A DNA stretch of 64,000 bases from Paractinoplanes ovalisporus. Its GTDB lineage: Bacteria > Actinomycetota > Actinomycetes > Mycobacteriales > Micromonosporaceae. Within the stretch, counting starts at the first letter, position 1. Each line of letters starts with the position of its first letter. The position numbers and the translations under genes are program-made. This document shows, one piece after another, positions 53,603-62,263 of this stretch. Where the stretch lies: NCBI RefSeq assembly GCF_016834655.1, contig NZ_JAENHP010000031.1:1-64000 (forward strand). The letters run 5' to 3'. A model generated the notes under the pieces. It ran no database searches and was not told where the DNA came from. It worked only from the letters and a program-made list of their open reading frames with translations.

Positions 53603-54270
53603 TCGACGACGGTGAGCGGGCGCCCGTGCGCGTTCTCATCGTGGATGACGATGCTCTCGTCCGGGCCGGGCTCAGCATGATCCTGTCGGCGGCTTCCGAC
53701 ATCGTCGTGGTGGGGGAAGCGGCCGACGGGGCCGAGGTGCCGGGTGCGGTGTCGCGGCATGCGCCCGACGTCGTGCTGATGGACATCCGGATGCCTCGGG
53801 TCGATGGGCTGGCCGCCACCGAGACCTTGCGCTCGCGGCCGCAGGCGCCTGAGGTGCTGGTGCTGACGACGTTCGACGCCGACGAGTTCGTGTTGCGGGC
53901 TCTGCGGGCCGGCGCGAGCGGGTTCCTGCTCAAAGACACGCCTCCGGCGGAGATTCTGCACGCCGTGCGCCGGGTGGCCGCGGGTGAGGCCACGCTGTCG
54001 CCCACGATCACCCGTCAGCTGATCGCCCACGTGGCGGCGCCGGCCCCGCCCTCACGCACCCGGGCCGCCGAACGGCTCGACCAGCTCAGCGAGCGCGAAC
54101 GTGACGTCGCTCTGGCGCTCGCCCAGGGCCGCTCCAACGCCGAGATCGCCACCGACCTGCACATGTCGATCGCCACCGTGAAGGCGCACGTCTCCCGCCT
54201 GCTGATCAAGCTGGAGCTCAACAACCGCGTCCAGGTCGCCATCCTGGTCCACGACGCCGGCCTCGTCTGA
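53599..54270 (+). CDS. NarL/FixJ-family response regulator
   Basis: 223 residues from ATG 53599, which overlaps the kinase stop; ATGs at 53590 and 53581 are alternatives. Receiver domain with phospho-acceptor Asp62 (VVLMDIRMPRVDG), switch Lys in FLLKDTPP, and a LuxR-type helix-turn-helix (LSERERDVALALAQGRSNAEIATDL, HMSIATVKAHVSRLL). Output of the upstream kinase. Confidence 0.94.
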   Translation: MIDDGERAPVRVLIVDDDALVRAGLSMILSAASDIVVVGEAADGAEVPGAVSRHAPDVVLMDIRMPRVDGLAATETLRSRPQAPEVLVLTTFDADEFVLRALRAGASGFLLKDTPPAEILHAVRRVAAGEATLSPTITRQLIAHVAAPAPPSRTRAAERLDQLSERERDVALALAQGRSNAEIATDLHMSIATVKAHVSRLLIKLELNNRVQVAILVHDAGLV

Positions 54271-54444
54271 CAACCCCAACGCGCCCGACGACAAACACCG
54301 CACCAGGCGCCGTAGCCGCGGGGCATGGTGGCGTCGCGTTGGCGGCGGATGGCGGTGCCGGTGGGGCCCGGTGACGCGACGGTGGGGAGCGGCGGCGCGG
54401 TGTGCGGCGGCGCGGTGGCTGCGAGGGCGCGGTGGCTGCGAGGG

Positions 54445-54558
54445 CGCGGTGGCGTAAGGCGGTGCGGTGGCGTAAGGCGGTGCGGTGGCGTAAGGCGGTG
54501 CGGTGGCGTAAGGCGGTGCGGTGGCGTAAGGCGGTGCGGTGGCGTAAGGCGATGCGGT
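54445..54558. repeat. 18-bp tandem repeat, six copies
   Basis: GGCGTAAGGCGGTGCGGT repeats with exact 18-bp spacing (GGCGTAAGG at 54451, 54469, 54487, 54505, 54523 and 54541), preceded by degenerate GCGAGGGCGCGGTGGCT units. It lies in the 409-bp gap (54271-54679) between the response regulator and the dipeptidase genes, which are convergent. I see no gene in that gap. Confidence 0.93.
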
Positions 54559-54679
54559 GTGGTGAGTAGGCAGGGGTCGGTGAGGGCTGGCAATGCGGCC
54601 GGGGGAGCAAGGCGGCGTGCTGGTGGCATCGGCGGGTTGATGCCACCAGCGTGAGGTGGGTTGTTCGGGGGACTGATCG

Positions 54680-55858
54680 TCAGCGGGCGGGGGAGAGGGG
54701 CCACAGGGGTTCCTGCGCCAGGCGCTCCGACTCGCGGAGGACTCGCAGGATGTTGGCCGATGCCAGTTTGCTCAGCTCGTCTTCGGACCAGCCTCGGCCT
54801 GTCAGTTCGGTCATCAGCAACGGGTAACTGGAGACGTCGCCCATGCCGTCGGGGAGTTCGGGGGTTCCGTCGTAGTCGCCGCCCAAACCGATGTGGTCGA
54901 CGCCGGCCACGTCGCGGGCGTGTTCGACCTGGTCGGCGACCTGGGCGACGGTTACGGGCGGGCGCGGGTTCGCGGCCAGCCACGAGGCGAACTCGGGCTC
55001 CACCAGGCGGTCGGGGCCGGGCCAGTCCGGCATCGCGGCCGGGTCCTCGGCGGGGCGCGGCGCGCGCGGCCAGTCGGCGGGGCGGGGCGGCGGGCCCAGG
55101 CGCTTCCATTCCTCGTCGGCGGCGGCCATCCACGCTCGGGACTCGGCCGAGATGAACGGTGCCACGAACGTCAACTGGATGACGCCGCCGTTGTCGCGCA
55201 AGCGGGTCAGCACGTCGTCGGGCACGTTGCGGGGGTGGTCGTGCAACGCGCGTACGCCGGAGTGACTGAAGATGACCGGGGCGAACGCCGTGTCCAGGGC
55301 CGCGTGCATCGTCGCCGGCGCCACGTGCGACAGGTCCACCAGGACGCCGATGCGCTGCATTTCCCGTACGACCGCTCGCCCCTCGTCGTTGAGACCGCCG
55401 ACCTGGGACTTCTGCGCGGCGGAATCGGCCCACGACAGGTTTTCGTTGTGGGTCAGCGTCACGTAGCGCACGCCGAGACGCGCGAACGCCCGCAGGACAC
55501 CGAGCGAAGTCGCCAGGCTGTGTCCGCCCTCGATCCCGATCAGCGACGCGATCCGGCCGGAGGCCATGGCCCGCTCGACGTCGTCGGCGCTGTACGCGAT
55601 CGCGAAGTCGTCGGGGTAGGCCGCGGCCATCCGGTAGACGGCGTCGACCTGCTCCATGGTCGCCACGACGGCCTCGGGCTCGCTCAACTCGCCCGGCACG
55701 TAGACCGACCAGAACTGCCCGCCGACCCCGCCCGCACGCAGCCGGGGAATGTCCGTCTGCAGCTCGGGGCGGGGCTCGTCCAGCCCCTCGACCCGGTATC
55801 CGAAGCGTCCGCGCAGCTGCATGGGCAGGTCGTTGTGCCCGTCGATGATCAGGTCCAT
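54680..55858 (-). CDS. Membrane dipeptidase (peptidase family M19)
   Basis: 392 residues. M19 zinc dipeptidase with DGHNDLP (His8, Asp10), the bridging Glu in GIEGGHS, HNENLSW, DLSHV, FSHSGVRAL and GLGGDYDG, which together form the binuclear zinc site. No signal peptide, as in most bacterial members. Hydrolyses dipeptides, often with D- or dehydro-residues. Single gene between two repeat regions. Confidence 0.93.
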   Translation of the reverse strand: MDLIIDGHNDLPMQLRGRFGYRVEGLDEPRPELQTDIPRLRAGGVGGQFWSVYVPGELSEPEAVVATMEQVDAVYRMAAAYPDDFAIAYSADDVERAMASGRIASLIGIEGGHSLATSLGVLRAFARLGVRYVTLTHNENLSWADSAAQKSQVGGLNDEGRAVVREMQRIGVLVDLSHVAPATMHAALDTAFAPVIFSHSGVRALHDHPRNVPDDVLTRLRDNGGVIQLTFVAPFISAESRAWMAAADEEWKRLGPPPRPADWPRAPRPAEDPAAMPDWPGPDRLVEPEFASWLAANPRPPVTVAQVADQVEHARDVAGVDHIGLGGDYDGTPELPDGMGDVSSYPLLMTELTGRGWSEDELSKLASANILRVLRESERLAQEPLWPLSPAR

Positions 55859-55883
55859 GGTTCGTGGCTACCCCGCACACGCC

Positions 55884-56100
55884 CCGAAAAGCAAGCCGTC
55901 GCGCCTCGAAACGTCGGTCGTCGTGCTTCGGGAAGCGGGCCGTCGTGCCTCGGAACGTCGGCCGTCGTGTCTCGAAACGTCGGTCGTCGTGCTTCGGGAG
56001 GCGGGCCGTCGTGCCTCGGAACGTCGGCCGTCGTGTCTCGAAACGTCGGTCGTCGTGCTGCGGAAAGCGGGCCGCCGTGCCTCGGAACGTGAGCCGTCGC
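55884..56100. repeat. 66-bp higher-order repeat built from 22-bp subunits
   Basis: CTCGAAACGTCGGTCGTCGTG starts at 55905, 55971 and 56037, exactly 66 bp apart. Within each 66-bp unit, 22-bp sub-repeats of the form CGTCGTGCCTCGGAACGTCGG can be seen. The array fills most of the 384-bp gap between the divergent dipeptidase and glycosidase genes. Stop-free frames across it are repetitive and I do not call them genes. Confidence 0.92.
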
Positions 56101-56242
56101 GAGGCCGGAAAAGCTGGACTTGAGGAAAACGGCCCCCGCAACCTGACCGCACCGTGACGGGCACCGGACGCGCACCGGGCGTCCCGGAATCTCTTCTCAT
56201 GCCCGGCCGACAACGGCCGGACAGAGCGGGGGAGATTCGAAA

Positions 56243-57769
56243 GTGCGTCGTTCCAAGCTGAAGAAATACTCGGTCCTGACCGCGGTTGTGGCCGGCACCG
56301 CCGGTGTCGCCGCGATGGGCGCGGCCCCGGCCGCCGCCGCCGGCACCCTGAAGATCGCAGCGGGCGACGACACGTACGTCTCGAACGTCCGCCCGGCCGT
56401 CGCCTTCGGCGCGGAGACCAAGCTGGTGGCGGGGGTCGCCGGCAAGGAGACCAAGACCTCGTTCCTGAAGTTCGCCGTCCCGGCCGGCACGAAGGTCGCG
56501 GGGGCCCGTCTGGTGCTGACCACGCAGGCCTCGTCGGCCAGCACGGTCGCCATCCGCCAGGTCGCGAACACCACCTGGGCCGAGGGCAAGCTCACCGCGG
56601 CCACCGCCCCGGCGCTCGGTTCGGTGCTGGGCAGTGCCGTTCCCGGCGCGACGCTGTCGTTCGACCTGGGCAAGGTCGTCAAGGGCCCGGGCACGTACGC
56701 CTTCGCCCTGTCCTCGACCGGTGCGGCCGTGCGCTTCAACTCGGCCGAGGCCAAGACCGGCGCCCCGGTCCTCGAGGTCAAGACCGACACCGACGTGTCG
56801 CCGCCCGTGGTGTCGACGCCCAAGCCCGCTGGTGACTGTGTGACCGGTGCGAACCTCGTTCCCTCCTGTGGTGTCCTGTGGGGCGCTGCGGCCGGCGGCT
56901 TCACCACCGCGCCGCGCGACCAGGCCCTCAAGGACTGGGAGAAGCTCAGCGGCCGCACCTCGACGATCTTCCACACCTACCACAAGGGTGACGAGATCTT
57001 CCCGACCAAGGCCGAGATCGCGATGACGAGCGACGCCGCCAGCCCCCGCGTGCTGCTGACCAACTGGAAGATCGCGTACGGCTCGACGTGGGCCAAGGTC
57101 GCCCAGGGCCAGCAGGACAAGCGGATCGATGCGTTCGCCGCGCGCGCCAAGGCGTACGGGAAGAAGTTCTTCCTGGTTCTGAACCACGAGCCCGAGAACG
57201 ATGTCGTGGCCAAGGCCGGCTCCGGCATGGAGGCCAAGGACTTCGCGGCGATGTACCGCCACACGATCCTGCGTCTGCGGGCCCAGGGTGTGACCAATGT
57301 GGTCAACGTGATGGCGTACATGGGTAACGAGAAGTGGATGGCGCAGTCGTGGTGGAAGGACCTGTACCCCGGTGACGACGTCGTCGACTGGATGGGCCTC
57401 GACTCCTACGTGAGTGTGGAGCCCGGCTACTACCACTACGGCAAGTTCAACGACCTGCTCGACCGCGCCCCGACCGGTGGCGGCACCAACTGGTACGACT
57501 GGGCCACCACCAAGCACGCCGCCAAGCCGATCATGGTTGCCGAGTGGGGCGCCTACCACCGCGTCGGCAAGATCAACGACAAGTCCGCCGTCTACAACAG
57601 CGTGCTGCCCGAGCTCGCCAAGCGTCCGGCCATCAAGGCGATCGTTTACTTCGACACCAAGAAGGACGACGAGGGCGACCGCGACATCAGCATCGACAGC
57701 ACCCCGGCCGCGCTGGCCGCGTTCAAGAAGCTGGCCGCCGACGCCACGTTCAAGGTCAAGCTCGGCTGA
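56243..57769 (+). CDS. Secreted GH26-like glycosidase with N-terminal carbohydrate-binding domain
   Basis: 508 residues from GTG with GGGGGAG upstream. Signal peptide (about 1-34), a DNRLRE/CBM96-like beta-sandwich (about 35-180; DDTYVSNVRP, LKFAVPAG), a short linker, and a GH26-type TIM barrel (about 200-505). Candidate acid Glu316 in NHEPEND and nucleophile Glu434 in AEWGAY fit the GH26 pattern. Likely an extracellular beta-mannanase or related endoglycosidase. Confidence 0.88.
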   Translation: MRRSKLKKYSVLTAVVAGTAGVAAMGAAPAAAAGTLKIAAGDDTYVSNVRPAVAFGAETKLVAGVAGKETKTSFLKFAVPAGTKVAGARLVLTTQASSASTVAIRQVANTTWAEGKLTAATAPALGSVLGSAVPGATLSFDLGKVVKGPGTYAFALSSTGAAVRFNSAEAKTGAPVLEVKTDTDVSPPVVSTPKPAGDCVTGANLVPSCGVLWGAAAGGFTTAPRDQALKDWEKLSGRTSTIFHTYHKGDEIFPTKAEIAMTSDAASPRVLLTNWKIAYGSTWAKVAQGQQDKRIDAFAARAKAYGKKFFLVLNHEPENDVVAKAGSGMEAKDFAAMYRHTILRLRAQGVTNVVNVMAYMGNEKWMAQSWWKDLYPGDDVVDWMGLDSYVSVEPGYYHYGKFNDLLDRAPTGGGTNWYDWATTKHAAKPIMVAEWGAYHRVGKINDKSAVYNSVLPELAKRPAIKAIVYFDTKKDDEGDRDISIDSTPAALAAFKKLAADATFKVKLG

Positions 57770-57912
57770 CGTCAGTCAACGCACGGTTCACCCGGTGCGT
57801 GCGGGTCCAGGCAGATTCTGGTCGTGTTCCCGCACGCCTGGATTTTCCGTAACGTTAACCCTCGGCGCCGGTCCGGCGGCCACCAACCAGAGGTCGAAGG
57901 GGGGGTCCCACC

Positions 57913-57972
57913 ATGGCGAAGAAGTCAAAGAAGGACAAGAAGAAGGACAAGAAGAACAAGAAGAAGAAGTGA
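57913..57972 (+). CDS. 19-residue lysine-rich peptide (putative)
   Basis: A short ORF, ATG to TGA, with 13 lysines, two aspartates and one asparagine among 19 residues (MAKKSKKDKKKDKKNKKKK). It has a G-rich Shine-Dalgarno candidate (GGGGGG, 57899-57904) about eight bases upstream. AAG-rich codons make it stand out from its surroundings. It could encode a nucleic-acid-binding or membrane-active mini-protein, or be an AAG repeat that happens to be open. No homologue is known to me. Confidence 0.45.
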   Translation: MAKKSKKDKKKDKKNKKKK

Positions 57973-58001
57973 CCTGACTCTTCTTGCTTCGCGGCGGCTT
58001 T

Positions 58002-58143
58002 CCCGTACGGGGGAGGTCGCCGCTCGCATGTCCGGGGTTTCCGTTTCCCGTACGGGGGAGGCCGTCGCTCGCGCTCCAGGGCTTCTGTTCCCGTACGGGT
58101 AATGCCGCCGCTCGCACTTCCGGGGGTTCCGTTCCCCGTACGG
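58002..58143. repeat. About 45-bp repeat with CCCGTACGGG palindrome, four copies
   Basis: The 10-bp palindrome CCCGTACGGG starts near 58002, 58047, 58090 and 58135 (last copy CCCGTACGGC), spaced 43-45 bp, with partly conserved flanks (GAGG..GCCGCTCGC and TCCGGGG). It lies in the leader of the GGDEF-EAL gene. It could be a protein-binding array or another expanding repeat. Confidence 0.82.
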
Positions 58144-58247
58144 CGGAAGCGACCGGCCGCATTTCCGGGGTTCCCGATTTCTCAGGTGGGTGCTCGGCAA
58201 CCCGATTCTGCTGGGCGGAGACACGGGACGACGGAGGGGAGGACGCG

Positions 58248-60854
58248 ATGAAGTCGGGCGCTGCCGTACCCGTCCTCATGCTGCTCCTGGCCGTAGCGCT
58301 GGCCACCACGGCCGACCCGGGCGTGGTCGCCGTCCTCACCGGAGTCGTCGCTCTCGGCGTGGCCGGCGCGGCCGTGCACGTGATGCGCCGCCGCGAGGCC
58401 CGCACCCGCCTGGCCTGGGTCGGTCTCGGCGCCGGCGCCGTGGCCGAGGCGGTGGGCATCTTCGTCGACGGCCGGACCGCGACCGGCCTGGGTCACGTGG
58501 CCATGGTCGCGATCGTCACCGTCACCCTGTTCGTCATCCCGCAGCCGAAACGGTCCCGCCTGACCGCTTTGCGCAGTGTTGTCGACGCGCTGCTGGTCGC
58601 CAGTTCCCTGCTGATGACCAGCTGGAACTTCGTGTTCCGGCCGGCCGAGGACATGGGAAGCGCCCTGCTGGTCGTCCTGCCCATCGCCGACGTCGTGCTC
58701 GGCACCGTCGCGATCGTGGCCCTCGCCCGCTGGCACCGCGGCTACCGCGGCTCCTCGACGGTCGTGCTCATCAGCGGCGGCCTCCTGATGATCGCGCTGG
58801 GTGACAGCGTCGCCGTACGCCTGCTGGCCGACAACGCCGGCGCCTGGCTGTCGCTGCCCGAGGCGGGCCGGCTCGCCGGTTACGCGTTCCTGCTGCTGGG
58901 CGCGATCCGGGCGGCCGCGATGGGCAGCATCACCAACGAGGAGCCGGACGACGAGGCGGTGCGTTCCCGGCGGTCGGCCAGCCTGCTCCTGCCTTACGTG
59001 GCCGTGCTGGCCGCCCTGATCTCCGGCACGATGTGGCTGGCCACCGGACATTCCAGTTCGCCCGTCTTCACGTGGTGCCGGTTCGTCTCGATCGGTCTGA
59101 TCATGCTGCGCGAGCTGATCCTCGTGCTCGACAACCGCCAGCTGGCCCGCCGTCTCGAGGAGCGGGTCACCGACCGGACGGCCGAACTGGCCGACCGCGA
59201 GCAGCGTTTCCGGGCCCTGGTCGAGCAGAGCTCCGACTCGCTGGCCATCCTCGAGGCCGACTCGACCGTGCGCTACCAGAGCTCGTCCGTCGAACGCATC
59301 TTCGGCTACCCGGCCGCGGCGCTCGTCGGCCAGCGCCTCGTGGACGTCGTCGGACGCCGCGCCGGCCTCGTGATCCAGGCCGCGATCAACGACGTGCTCA
59401 ATCGCCCCGGCGGCGTCACCACGTTCCGGGTCGCCCTGCGTCACCTGGACAGCGACTGGTGCCTGTCCGAGATGACCATCACCAATCTGCTCGACGACCC
59501 GTACGTGCAGGGTCTGGTCTTCAACACCCGCGACGTGAGCGACGCCCAGCGCCTGCAGGACCAGTTGATTCACGAGGCCTACCACGACGCGCTGACCGGC
59601 CTGGTCAACCGCGCGCTGTTCCGCGAACGCCTGGCCGCCACCGACGCCGCGTCGATCCTGTTCCTCGACCTGGACGGCTTCAAGGAGGTCAACGACAGCC
59701 TGGGCCACGCCGCCGGCGACCAGCTGCTGGTGCAGGTGGCGGCCCGCCTGCAGGACGCCGTGCCGTCCCCCCACACGGTCGCCCGCCTCGGCGGCGACGA
59801 GTTCGCCGTGATCGTCGATTCCCCCGACGCCCCCACCGACGCCGAGGCCCTGGCCGCGCGCATCTTGGAACGCCTGGACGAGCCGTTCACCATCGAGGCC
59901 CGCGAGCTGCACGTGGGCGCCGGCATCGGCATCGCCTCGTCGGCCGACGCGACGGACATCGAACAGCTGCAACGCAACGCCGACCTGGCCATGTACAAGG
60001 CGAAGGAGGCCGGCGGCGGCGTCTACGCGGCCTACGACCCCGCGATGCACAACGCCCTCATGCAGCGCCTCGGAATGGCCGACGACCTGCGCCTGGCCCT
60101 GGAGCGCGACGAGCTGGTGCTGCACTACCAGCCCACCGTCGACCTGGCATCGGGCGAGATCATCGGTTTCGAGGCCCTCGTACGGTGGCAGCACCCCACC
60201 CGCGGCATGGTGCCCCCACTCGAGTTCATCGGCATCGCCGAGTCGACCGGCTTGATCGTCCCGCTGGGCCGCTGGGTCCTGACCGAGGCGTGCCGCCAGG
60301 CGGTCGAGTGGGGCCGCCCGCTGAAAATGGCCGTGAACGTCTCGGTGCGCCAGTTCGAGGCCGGCGACCTGGCCGCCACGGTCGCCGCCGTGCTGGCCGA
60401 AACCGGAATGCCGGCCGACCAGCTGTGCCTCGAAATGACCGAGAGCGTGCTGCTGACCGACACCGACGAGAACCTGTCCCGAATCGTCGCCCTGAAGGCC
60501 CTGGGCGTCATGCTGGCCATGGACGACTTCGGCACAGGCTATTCGTCCCTGGCCTACCTGCGGCGCTTCCCCATGGACGTCCTGAAGATCGACCGCTCCT
60601 TCGTGGACCGCCTGACCACTGGCGACGCCGGAGACGAAACCCTGGTCACCACGATCGTCCGCCTGGGCCACCGCTTCGGCATGCGCACGGTCGCCGAGGG
60701 AATCGAGGACGAGACCCAGCTGACGGCCCTGCGCGCGATGGGTTGCGATTACGCCCAGGGCTATTTCCTGTCGCGCCCCCTGCCCTCGGCGGCGGCCGGA
60801 GCCTTGCTGGAGACAGGCCTTCCCACGTACGCGGCGGCGACCCCCACCCGCTGA
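58248..60854 (+). CDS. Membrane GGDEF-EAL cyclic di-GMP signalling protein
   Basis: 868 residues from ATG with GGAGGGGAGGA upstream. About nine membrane helices (residues 5-300), a PAS domain (about 320-430), a GGDEF domain (about 435-600) with intact RLGGDEF, and an EAL domain (about 615-860) with EALVRWQHP, the NVSVRQF and DDFGTGYSS motifs. All residues for both synthesis and breakdown of c-di-GMP appear present, so which activity dominates is unknown. Stands alone. Confidence 0.95.
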   Translation: MKSGAAVPVLMLLLAVALATTADPGVVAVLTGVVALGVAGAAVHVMRRREARTRLAWVGLGAGAVAEAVGIFVDGRTATGLGHVAMVAIVTVTLFVIPQPKRSRLTALRSVVDALLVASSLLMTSWNFVFRPAEDMGSALLVVLPIADVVLGTVAIVALARWHRGYRGSSTVVLISGGLLMIALGDSVAVRLLADNAGAWLSLPEAGRLAGYAFLLLGAIRAAAMGSITNEEPDDEAVRSRRSASLLLPYVAVLAALISGTMWLATGHSSSPVFTWCRFVSIGLIMLRELILVLDNRQLARRLEERVTDRTAELADREQRFRALVEQSSDSLAILEADSTVRYQSSSVERIFGYPAAALVGQRLVDVVGRRAGLVIQAAINDVLNRPGGVTTFRVALRHLDSDWCLSEMTITNLLDDPYVQGLVFNTRDVSDAQRLQDQLIHEAYHDALTGLVNRALFRERLAATDAASILFLDLDGFKEVNDSLGHAAGDQLLVQVAARLQDAVPSPHTVARLGGDEFAVIVDSPDAPTDAEALAARILERLDEPFTIEARELHVGAGIGIASSADATDIEQLQRNADLAMYKAKEAGGGVYAAYDPAMHNALMQRLGMADDLRLALERDELVLHYQPTVDLASGEIIGFEALVRWQHPTRGMVPPLEFIGIAESTGLIVPLGRWVLTEACRQAVEWGRPLKMAVNVSVRQFEAGDLAATVAAVLAETGMPADQLCLEMTESVLLTDTDENLSRIVALKALGVMLAMDDFGTGYSSLAYLRRFPMDVLKIDRSFVDRLTTGDAGDETLVTTIVRLGHRFGMRTVAEGIEDETQLTALRAMGCDYAQGYFLSRPLPSAAAGALLETGLPTYAAATPTR

Positions 60855-61328
60855 TTCCGCGTTGTGGTGCGGGTCGAGGATTTCCCTTGCGCCCTGCGTG
60901 TCGGCCGTGGCGTTTTCCGCACCGGACTCGGATGATTCCGCATTGTGGCGCGGGTCGGCGCTCTCCATTGCGTCACGCGCGTCAGCCGTGGCATCGTGCG
61001 GACGCGATTTGCGATTGCCGTTATCGGAAACTCGCGGAACGCCGGTTCGGGTGGCTGCCGACTGCGGCTGCGGCTGTTCTGTCGTGATGGCGTGCCGGTT
61101 CACCGCGGGCCGGCCGGGCGCGACGGATGCGCGGGTTGTGGGCTGGGTATCGGACGCTGCTTCGCGCAGCTGGCGGAGTCGGCGCGCGTGGCGCATGCCA
61201 AGCCCCCAGCGCCGGTGGCGTTCATGCACACGGCGAAATTCATCAGCGTCGGGAGAATAGTTGCGGGCTTTAGTCCGGTCACGCATTTTGGCAAGTTCGG
61301 ACGAGGTGAACAATTGAAGCTGCCGCAT
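60855..61328 (-). CDS. Hypothetical protein, 3' end unresolved
   Basis: From ATG 61328 the frame encodes MRQLQLFTSSELAKMRDRTKARNYSPDADEFRRVHERHRRWGLG, a charged helical stretch with gene-like composition, similar in style to small conserved Micromonosporaceae proteins. It then becomes Ala/Glu/Asp-rich with two 27-residue repeats (units of 81 bp, 60852-60932 and 60933-61013, core DPRHNAES). No stop follows; the frame stays open antisense through the GGDEF-EAL gene to 58182. I mark only the part outside that gene. A frameshift or lost stop is likely. Confidence 0.5.
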
Positions 61329-61342
61329 GGAAATATTATCCC
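61329..61342 (-). promoter_or_regulatory. Possible leaderless promoter of the hypothetical gene
   Basis: On the minus strand TAATAT (61333-61338) lies just four bases before the ATG, with no ribosome-binding site between them. Such a -10 box so close to the start suggests a leaderless transcript. No good -35 box is visible. Confidence 0.45.
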
Positions 61343-61469
61343 GCGCGCCCCGATGGGAGTGCATCTCTTCGATCATGCCAATGTGGAATTAAGAAAGCAG
61401 CGAAATTGGTACAGGCAACCATTGTCACCAAAGCTGACCCGACAAACGAATTCCGCGCGGCGAAAGCAC

Positions 61470-62098
61470 TGAAGAAACCACCCACCCACCCACCCCAAGC
61501 GGCGGCAGCAACCCCGGCCACGACGCCGCGCGCCTGGCAAGCCCGCGCAACAACCCAGCGACGCCGGGCGGCGGCAGCGGGCCGGGCCACGACGCCGCGC
61601 GCCTGGCCAGCAGCGCAACCACCCACCCACCCCGGGCGGCGGCAGCAACCCCGGCCACGACGCCGCGCGCCTGGCAAGCCGCGTAACAACCCAGCGACGC
61701 CGGGCGGCGGCAGCGGGCCGGGCCACGACGCCGCGCGCCTGGCCGGCCGCGTAACAACCCAGCGACGCCGGGCGGCGGCAGCGGGCCGGGCCACGACGCC
61801 GCGCGCCTGGCCGGCCGCGTAACAACCCAGCGACGCCGGGCGGCGGCAGCGGGCCGGGCCACGACGCCGCGCGCCTGGCCGGCCGCGTAACAACCCAGCG
61901 ACGCCGGGCGGCGGCAGCGAGCCGGGCCACGACGCCGCGCGCCTGGCCGGCCGCGCAACCACCCACCCACCCCGGGCGGCGGCAGCGAGCCGGGCCACGA
62001 CGCCGCGCGCCTGGCCAGCCGCGCAACCACCCACCCACCCCGGGCGGCGGCAGCGAGCCGGGCCACGACGCCGCGCGCCTGGCAAGCCGCGCAACCAC
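61470..62098. repeat. 68-bp tandem array, nine copies
   Basis: The block CCACGACGCCGCGCGCCTGG recurs at 61518, 61587, 61655, 61723, 61791, 61859, 61927, 61995 and 62063, spacing 68 bp (once 69). Units come in two flavours that differ in the spacer (GTAACAACCCAGCGACGCC or GCAACCACCCACCCACCCC). The central copies are almost identical, a sign of recent expansion. The period is not a multiple of three. It fills most of the 935-bp gap between the hypothetical gene and the glycosyltransferase; I see no gene in that gap. Confidence 0.96.
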
Positions 62099-62195
62099 CA
62101 ACCCACCCGAGCCGGGAGACGACCATCCCCTCACTCACCCGGGTGAATCCAGCCCCTCAAAGTTTGCGCGCCCACCGCATGGGCACCCGCGCCGA

Positions 62196-62225
62196 AGCCC
62201 CGCGTCTTTGGCGGGACGCGGGGCT
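62196..62225 (-). terminator. Hairpin terminator of the glycosyltransferase gene
   Basis: An 11-bp perfect stem (AGCCCCGCGTC with its complement) and eight-base loop lie 39 bp after the stop of the minus-strand glycosyltransferase gene. Confidence 0.85.
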
Positions 62226-62263
62226 CCTACTTCGAGGCGAAGCGAGGCGAGACAGGCCGAAAC

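Noticed and set aside
54015..56213. 732-codon minus-strand open frame across the dipeptidase gene and flanking repeats
   Set aside because: It is a shifted frame of the M19 dipeptidase joined to repeat translations; the M19 frame carries the zinc ligands.
58182..60854. Antisense open frame through the GGDEF-EAL gene
   Set aside because: It is the mirror frame of a well-supported gene. Only the part upstream of it (60855-61328) has gene-like sequence.
61470..62098. CRISPR array
   Set aside because: Units are contiguous near-identical 68-bp repeats with no variable spacers, and no cas genes are present.
61336..62138. Coding sequence made of the 68-bp repeats
   Set aside because: All three minus-strand frames are open because the repeat lacks stop codons, and the 68-bp period rotates the frame, so the apparent protein is an artefact.
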